Positions 13,335-17,826 of a stretch of 20,626 bases of DNA are shown here, piece by piece. How positions within the stretch are numbered: the first letter of the stretch is position 1; every line of letters begins with the position of its first letter. The notes beneath the pieces are model-generated. The model saw nothing but the letters and a program-made list of their open reading frames with translations, did not search any database and was not told the DNA's origin. This DNA comes from an uncultured Bacilli bacterium (GTDB lineage Bacteria > Bacillota_I > Bacilli_A > RF39 > UBA660). The translations under genes and the position numbers were made by a program. Where the stretch lies: assembly GCA_934167875.1 (NCBI GenBank), contig CAKPMC010000016.1, positions 1 through 20,626 of the forward strand. Reading direction: 5' to 3'.

Positions 13335-14030
13335 ATGAAAGTAAAACTAAATAAACGTTTGCAAAAAGTAGCTGACCTAGTAGAAGAAAATAAAAGCATA
13401 ATTGATGTTGGTTGTGATCACGCCTTTTTAAGTATCTATTTAACTCAAAATAAAAATCCTAAATATGTGATTGCCTCTGATATAAAAGAAGGTCCCCTTA
13501 ATCACGCAAAAGAAAACTGTAAAAAATACCAAGTATTAGATAAAATCAAATTAAAATTAGGACCAGGTATAGAACCTATAGATAATAAAATTGATACTAT
13601 TATCATTTCTGGTATGGGTGGATACAATATGATAGGAATTCTAAAATATAAAAGAGATTTATATAAAAATGTAGATACTATTATTTTATCTCCTAATAGT
13701 GATAGTGATAAAGTTAGAAAAGAAATATGTAAACTAGGCTTTTATATAGATGAAGAAGTCTTAGTAAAAGAAAATAATATTATTTATGTAGTTATTCGTT
13801 TTAAAAGAGGAAGACACAAATACCATACTTGTGATTACCTATATGGACCAGTGTTAATCGAAAAAAAGGACACTTTGTTTTTAGAGTATTTAGAAAAAGA
13901 AAACATAAGAAAACAAAAACTATTAGAAATTTTACCTAAAAAGTATATAGGTAAGCGTATAGAATTAAAAAAAGATTTAAGACATATTGGTAAAATACTA
14001 AAAAACTGTTATAATGAAAATATAAAGTAG
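13335..14030 (+). CDS. trmK: tRNA (adenine(22)-N1)-methyltransferase TrmK
   Basis: 231 residues; methylates A22 in the D-loop region of tRNAs with SAM as donor. The Rossmann motif I IIDVGCDHAFLSIYL starts at about residue 22, the adenosine-ribose acid is in IASDIKEGPL (Asp49), and the family signature SGMGG is at 92-96. The C-terminus is a helical, Lys-rich bundle, as expected for TrmK. Start ATG 13335 with AGGTGA at 13324-13329; the in-frame GTG 13326 lies inside that site. The family's usual neighbour rpoD is present, while the NIF3-like gene that often follows is absent. Confidence 0.93.
   Translation: MKVKLNKRLQKVADLVEENKSIIDVGCDHAFLSIYLTQNKNPKYVIASDIKEGPLNHAKENCKKYQVLDKIKLKLGPGIEPIDNKIDTIIISGMGGYNMIGILKYKRDLYKNVDTIILSPNSDSDKVRKEICKLGFYIDEEVLVKENNIIYVVIRFKRGRHKYHTCDYLYGPVLIEKKDTLFLEYLEKENIRKQKLLEILPKKYIGKRIELKKDLRHIGKILKNCYNENIK
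14007..14015 (+). promoter_or_regulatory. Internal promoter in the 3' end of trmK
   Basis: TGTTATAAT, a perfect extended -10, lies 15-23 bases before the end of trmK. The predicted start near 14022 just precedes TAGGAGGAT, the ribosome site of the next gene. Confidence 0.5.
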
Positions 14031-14042
14031 GAGGATATAAGT

Positions 14043-14936
14043 ATGATTTGTGAATTTATTAAAATGAGAGAGGATGGCAGATTTGAAGTTGGAGTTAATG
14101 TTAAAGGTATATCATATAGTGAGAGTAAAACTTGGGCTCCAGCTAGAACGTCTGTAATTGCCAGAAATCAAAATATATGTAATATGGACGGAAAATTAGG
14201 TAAAGAAAACTATGAAGTTACTATTAATTTTCCAAGTACTAATAATAATTATTTAATTAAATTTTTTGATCCAACTAGTAATAGTATTGAAACAGCTAAA
14301 AGTGTCGTTAATTTAGTAGGTAGTATTGTTAAAAATAAGTCATTAGCTGGTGCTGGAGAAGTTTTATTACCTAAAATCTGTGATTTAAATAGTAATGAAA
14401 TTGGTAAAGTAGAGTATATGCGCGAAGATAACTATAACTACCTTAAAATAACTGTTAAAGGCGTAGAACTTAATTGCTATACAGTTGGATTAGGTAGAAA
14501 AGGTATTTATATTTGTATATATAATAATCAAAATCAATTAGTAGCAGTTGTTTCTAAAAAATTAACTGTAAGAAATGGTAGATCACAATACACTATGTAC
14601 ATGGTATCTGATGAATGGTGTGAATATATTACTATTGTTACCGAAATAATTCATCAAATGGATTATGAAGAACATGATCAAAACACTAATACAATAGTAG
14701 GAAATACTTTAAACACATGGCAAAAAGGTTTATTAGCCAAATATGATCCTAATTTTATTTCTGGCGTTATAGCTAGAGAAGATCCTAGTAATCTTCCAGA
14801 AAATATGCCATTAGTAAAAGAAATGAGACATCAAGCTCAAACTAATCCAAGACTAATGATAAAAAGAATAATGACTATATTAACTTTTTTAATAATAGCT
14901 ATATTTTTCTTCTTGGCATTTACTAAGAAAATATAA
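14043..14936 (+). CDS. Unrecognised tail-anchored protein
   Basis: 297 residues, not confidently recognised. The long soluble part (1-270) is beta-rich. Residues about 135-210 (YLKITVKGVELNCYTVGLGRK, then a YxCIYNNQNQLVA turn and a YTMYMVSDEW strand) faintly recall tubby-C-terminal/LURP-one-like barrels, but I would not assign that. A single hydrophobic span at about 275-293 followed by TKKI makes a C-terminal anchor, so the bulk should be cytoplasmic. SD TAGGAGGAT overlaps the trmK stop codon, and an extended -10 lies inside trmK, so the gene can be expressed with or without trmK. Followed by a strong terminator. Confidence 0.75.
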   Translation: MICEFIKMREDGRFEVGVNVKGISYSESKTWAPARTSVIARNQNICNMDGKLGKENYEVTINFPSTNNNYLIKFFDPTSNSIETAKSVVNLVGSIVKNKSLAGAGEVLLPKICDLNSNEIGKVEYMREDNYNYLKITVKGVELNCYTVGLGRKGIYICIYNNQNQLVAVVSKKLTVRNGRSQYTMYMVSDEWCEYITIVTEIIHQMDYEEHDQNTNTIVGNTLNTWQKGLLAKYDPNFISGVIAREDPSNLPENMPLVKEMRHQAQTNPRLMIKRIMTILTFLIIAIFFFLAFTKKI

Positions 14937-14957
14937 AAGCGTCATCAGACGCTTTTT
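14936..14957. terminator. Terminator between convergent genes
   Basis: AAAGCGTC (14936-14943) pairs with GACGCTTT (14948-14955) around ATCA and is followed by T. The A-rich left side could also serve the minus-strand gene that ends at 14959. Confidence 0.85.
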
Positions 14958-14958
14958 C

Positions 14959-15387
14959 TTATATAAAAAATGTTGGATTATTATCATTAGCATCATAACT
15001 ACTAGTATCATTAACTCTGGTATTACTTATACTGGTATTACTAGTTTTAACTACTTCATTAGTATTGTTAGAAGTTACATTACTGTTTTTTGATACTGTT
15101 CTTGGAGAATCATCTTTAACAGCACCCATTATTTTAAACATTGTTTTAGCATTATTAAACATCGGTTTTACTTGATAAAAGATGGGAATGGCTTGATTAA
15201 CTACATTTAAAGTTTTACTAGCACCATTTAAAAAACCACTAAAACTAAATTTACTAAGTAAACCTCTACCAATTCCACTTTTACTAGCTAATCCAGCAGA
15301 ACTACCCATTTTACCAAGGCCTGCTAAATTAGCAGTTTGATAAATATTACTAGCCATATAAGGATTATAAAAACCATTTCCAAACAT
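14959..15387 (-). CDS. yqfQ: YqfQ/VrrA-like protein
   Basis: 142 residues. The N-terminus is Gly/Asn/Tyr rich (MFGNGFYNPYMASN) and is followed by a Gly/Ser stretch, then GLLSKFSFSGFLNGASKTLNVVNQAIPIFYQVKPMFNNAKTMFKIM split by no gap, which matches the conserved block of the VrrA/YqfQ family (GLL-L, then two helices with a central xxPxxxQxxPxxxN pattern). The C-terminal 50 residues are Ser/Asn/Thr/Val-rich and probably disordered; the variable low-complexity part of VrrA proteins is what makes vrrA a VNTR locus in Bacillus anthracis. In Bacillus the gene also lies near sigA-trmK, which supports the call. Function is unknown; family members occur in spore formers. SD AAAGGAAG, ATG at 15387. Convergent with the preceding gene. 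Confidence 0.55.
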   Translation of the reverse strand: MFGNGFYNPYMASNIYQTANLAGLGKMGSSAGLASKSGIGRGLLSKFSFSGFLNGASKTLNVVNQAIPIFYQVKPMFNNAKTMFKIMGAVKDDSPRTVSKNSNVTSNNTNEVVKTSNTSISNTRVNDTSSYDANDNNPTFFI

Positions 15388-15412
15388 ACTAAATCTTCCT
15401 TTCCTTTACCAT

Positions 15413-15441
15413 ATTATATGAAAAAGAAAAAAAATGTTTAA
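15413..15441 (-). promoter_or_regulatory. Promoter of the YqfQ-like gene
   Basis: The minus strand has TATAAT (15418-15413) with a weak TTAAAC (15441-15436) at 17-base spacing. Predicted start near 15406, leader about 19 bases containing AAAGGAAG. Confidence 0.5.
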
Positions 15442-15456
15442 AAAAAGAAATGATTA

Positions 15457-15465
15457 TGCTATACT
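15457..15465 (+). promoter_or_regulatory. Extended -10 promoter of pilC
   Basis: TGCTATACT fits an extended -10. The predicted start near 15472 gives a leader of about 29 bases with AAAGGG before ATG 15501. Divergent from the YqfQ-like gene. Confidence 0.5.
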
Positions 15466-15500
15466 ATCTTATAGAATAGGAAGTATAAAGGGTTGATAGT

Positions 15501-16940
15501 ATGAACATATTTATAAGTACTTATCATATTGTTAGAGATATTTTTTCTTTTCCACTTAAAATAGTAGCTCAATCTAAGAAAAAACAAATTCAAAAAGAGT
15601 TATTAGAAGAACAAGAAAAAAGACAAAAACAACTATTACAAGAAACAATAGGGACTATTTCTTCTACTAGTAAAGCAGAAGAATTATTAACTGATAAGAC
15701 ACAAGATAAAAAAGATTTAGTTACCTTTAATTATCAAGTAAAAAATGATATGGGTAAAATTATTAAAAGTTCTTTTGATGCTAAAAGTATTAGTGAAGTA
15801 GAAGCTTTTTTAACTAATGAAGGTTATGAAATAATAAAAATCGAACCACGTAAAAAGTTTAGTTTAGATATGAATGTATCTATTTTTGGTTCACATTTAA
15901 GTAAAGGCGATTTAAGTTTTGCTTTAACTCAATTATCAACTTATATTAAAGCTGGTATTCCTTTAGTAGACTCAGTTCGTATATTAGCTAAACAAACTGA
16001 AAAAGTATCAAAAAAGAAAATTTATGAACGAATTGTTTATGATTTAGTAGCTGGAGAAAGTTTTTCTAAAGCTCTTGAGAATCAAAGCAATGTTTTTCCT
16101 AGATTACTAATTAACATGGTAAAAGCCAGTGAAATGACAGGTGATTTGCCAGCAACCCTTGATGAAATGAGTGATTATTATACTTCTATTGATCGTACTA
16201 AAAAACAAATGATATCAGCTCTTACTTATCCAAGTATCATTTTTATTGTATCAATAGCTGTAGTAATCTTTTGTTTAATGTATGTTGTACCAAGCTTTGT
16301 TAAGATGTATGCTGAAACAGAGTCTAGTCTACCAGCTATAACTGTGTTAACAATTAATGCTAGTAATTTTATAACTAAATATTATTTACCAATCGCAATC
16401 GGTATAGTTACCATAATAATAGTCTTCATATTACTATATCAAAATATTAAGTCATTTAGACGAGGTGTTCAAACAATATTAATGAAAACACCAGTTATTG
16501 GTAAGATAATAATTTATAGTGAAGTTAGTATGTTTACCAGAACATTTGCTCAGTTATTAAATCATAATGTACATATAACTGATAGTATGGCTATTTTATC
16601 AAAAATATCTAGTAATGAAATTTATAAAGAAATAATTATGAATACTTTAGATACTTTAAGTAAAGGTGGAAAAATATCAGAATCATTCCATGGTCAATGG
16701 GCATTTCCAGTAGTAGCATATGAAATGTTAGTTACAGGTGAATCTACTGGACAATTGGGTGATATGATGGAAAAAGTTGCTAATCATTATAGCGATTTAC
16801 ACAAAAATGCTATCACAACAGTTAAAAGTTTAATTGAACCAATTACTATTATTGTTTTAGCATTTGCTGTTGGATTTATTTTATTATCAATAATTATCCC
16901 TATGTTTGATATATATGGAGCTGTTGGTAATATGAAATAG
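15501..16940 (+). CDS. pilC: PilC/GspF-type inner-membrane platform protein
   Basis: 479 residues. A charged coiled N-terminus (about 10-70) precedes a small domain (about 73-115; FNYQVKNDMGKIIKSSFDA) typical of PilC. Two type II secretion F domains follow (about 132-260 and 338-465), each with the conserved helical pattern (LSTYIKAGIPLVDSVRILA; FAQLLNHNVHITDSMAIL; VKASEMTGDLPATLDEM; LVTGESTGQLGDMMEKVA). Three membrane spans lie at about 240-268, 294-315 and 448-470. PilC is the membrane platform that couples the extension ATPase (PilB) to pilus or pseudopilus growth. No ATPase gene is visible in this window, upstream or downstream. It is followed 11 bases later by the prepilin peptidase gene, whose ribosome site overlaps the pilC stop. 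Confidence 0.93.
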   Translation: MNIFISTYHIVRDIFSFPLKIVAQSKKKQIQKELLEEQEKRQKQLLQETIGTISSTSKAEELLTDKTQDKKDLVTFNYQVKNDMGKIIKSSFDAKSISEVEAFLTNEGYEIIKIEPRKKFSLDMNVSIFGSHLSKGDLSFALTQLSTYIKAGIPLVDSVRILAKQTEKVSKKKIYERIVYDLVAGESFSKALENQSNVFPRLLINMVKASEMTGDLPATLDEMSDYYTSIDRTKKQMISALTYPSIIFIVSIAVVIFCLMYVVPSFVKMYAETESSLPAITVLTINASNFITKYYLPIAIGIVTIIIVFILLYQNIKSFRRGVQTILMKTPVIGKIIIYSEVSMFTRTFAQLLNHNVHITDSMAILSKISSNEIYKEIIMNTLDTLSKGGKISESFHGQWAFPVVAYEMLVTGESTGQLGDMMEKVANHYSDLHKNAITTVKSLIEPITIIVLAFAVGFILLSIIIPMFDIYGAVGNMK

Positions 16941-16951
16941 GGGGATTTAGT

Positions 16952-17713
16952 ATGGATTTGTATATTATAATTTTCTTCATATTAGGAACTGTTTTAGGTT
17001 CCTTTTATGCTGTAGTTGGTTATCGATTACCTAAGAATGAATCAATAATAAAACCAAAACATTCATACTGTGATAATTGTCATAAAAAATTGTCTTGGTA
17101 TGAACTAATACCAATCATTTCTTATATCATTCAACTTGGTAAGTGTCGTAATTGTAAGCAGAAAATTCCAGTAATGTTACCATTTATTGAATTGATTACT
17201 GGAGCACTTTTTGCTGTTAGCTATTATTCTTTTGGAATTAGTTATGATTTAGTTATTGCTCTTACATTAGTATCACTATTTAGTATTGTTATTGTTAGTG
17301 ATTTAACTTATATGATTATACCAGATGAAGTAACATATACTTGTGCCATTATAATTGCAATTACTAACTTTTTAAATCTTGGTTTAAAAGATGGATTAAT
17401 TCAACTTGGTAGTGGTGTTTTGACATTTATGGCTATGTATTTAATTATGTTACTTGGAAATGCTATGTTTAAGAAAGAATCACTAGGTGGGGCTGATATA
17501 AAACTAATGTTAGTTGCAGGTTTAACATTACAGCCGATTTTAGGATTAATGGTAATTTTTATCTCCAGTGCTATAGCTCTTCCGGCATCAATTTTAGTTT
17601 ATGTAACCAGTCGTGAACATATATTACCATTTGGACCATTTATAGTTGCTTCAATACTATTATTTTTCTTATTAAAAATAGATATAAATACTTTTACAGG
17701 ACTACTTCATTAG
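16952..17713 (+). CDS. pilD: Prepilin peptidase (type 4 leader peptidase/methyltransferase)
   Basis: 253 residues, a polytopic A24 family protease that cleaves and N-methylates type IV prepilins. It begins with ILGTVLGSFYAVVGYRLP, the standard entry. The cytoplasmic domain keeps two zinc pairs, Cys40/Cys43 and Cys65/Cys68, so the methyltransferase part is complete. The catalytic aspartates are Asp117 (SDLTYMIIPDE) and Asp182 in GGAD; most homologues have GxGD. About seven or eight spans. SD AGGGGG at 16939-16944 overlaps the pilC stop codon. The gene's own stop codon lies in the right arm of its terminator. It could equally be named comC or gspO; the pilins it would process are not in this window. 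Confidence 0.93.
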   Translation: MDLYIIIFFILGTVLGSFYAVVGYRLPKNESIIKPKHSYCDNCHKKLSWYELIPIISYIIQLGKCRNCKQKIPVMLPFIELITGALFAVSYYSFGISYDLVIALTLVSLFSIVIVSDLTYMIIPDEVTYTCAIIIAITNFLNLGLKDGLIQLGSGVLTFMAMYLIMLLGNAMFKKESLGGADIKLMLVAGLTLQPILGLMVIFISSAIALPASILVYVTSREHILPFGPFIVASILLFFLLKIDINTFTGLLH

Positions 17714-17723
17714 TCCTTTTTTT
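17698..17723 (+). terminator. Terminator of the pilC-pilD operon
   Basis: AGGACTA (17698-17704) pairs with TAGTCCT (17711-17717) around a 6-base loop, followed by seven T in total. It includes the pilD stop codon. Confidence 0.9.
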
Positions 17724-17758
17724 GTGCTTGAAAAATAGCTGAAAATAATATCAAAATA

Positions 17759-17796
17759 AGGTACAATTTCGTTGACAGTTATACCTAAAAAAGGTA
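17759..17796 (+). promoter_or_regulatory. AGGTA repeats around the promoter, candidate operator
   Basis: TACCT (17782-17786) and AGGTA (17792-17796) form an inverted repeat with a 5-base A-tract between them, filling the spacer and entering the -10. A further AGGTA at 17759-17763 is 33 bases (about three helical turns) upstream. The arrangement could bind a dimeric repressor; no known regulator is recognised. Confidence 0.4.
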
Positions 17797-17800
17797 AAAT
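17772..17800 (+). promoter_or_regulatory. Strong sigma-A promoter of the repeat protein gene
   Basis: TTGACA (17772-17777), a perfect consensus -35, then a 17-base spacer and TAAAAT (17795-17800). The predicted start is near 17807, about 20 bases before the start codon. It is the best -35/-10 pair in the window. Confidence 0.85.
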
Positions 17801-17826
17801 TATATATAGAGGATAGTGGTGAGTAT

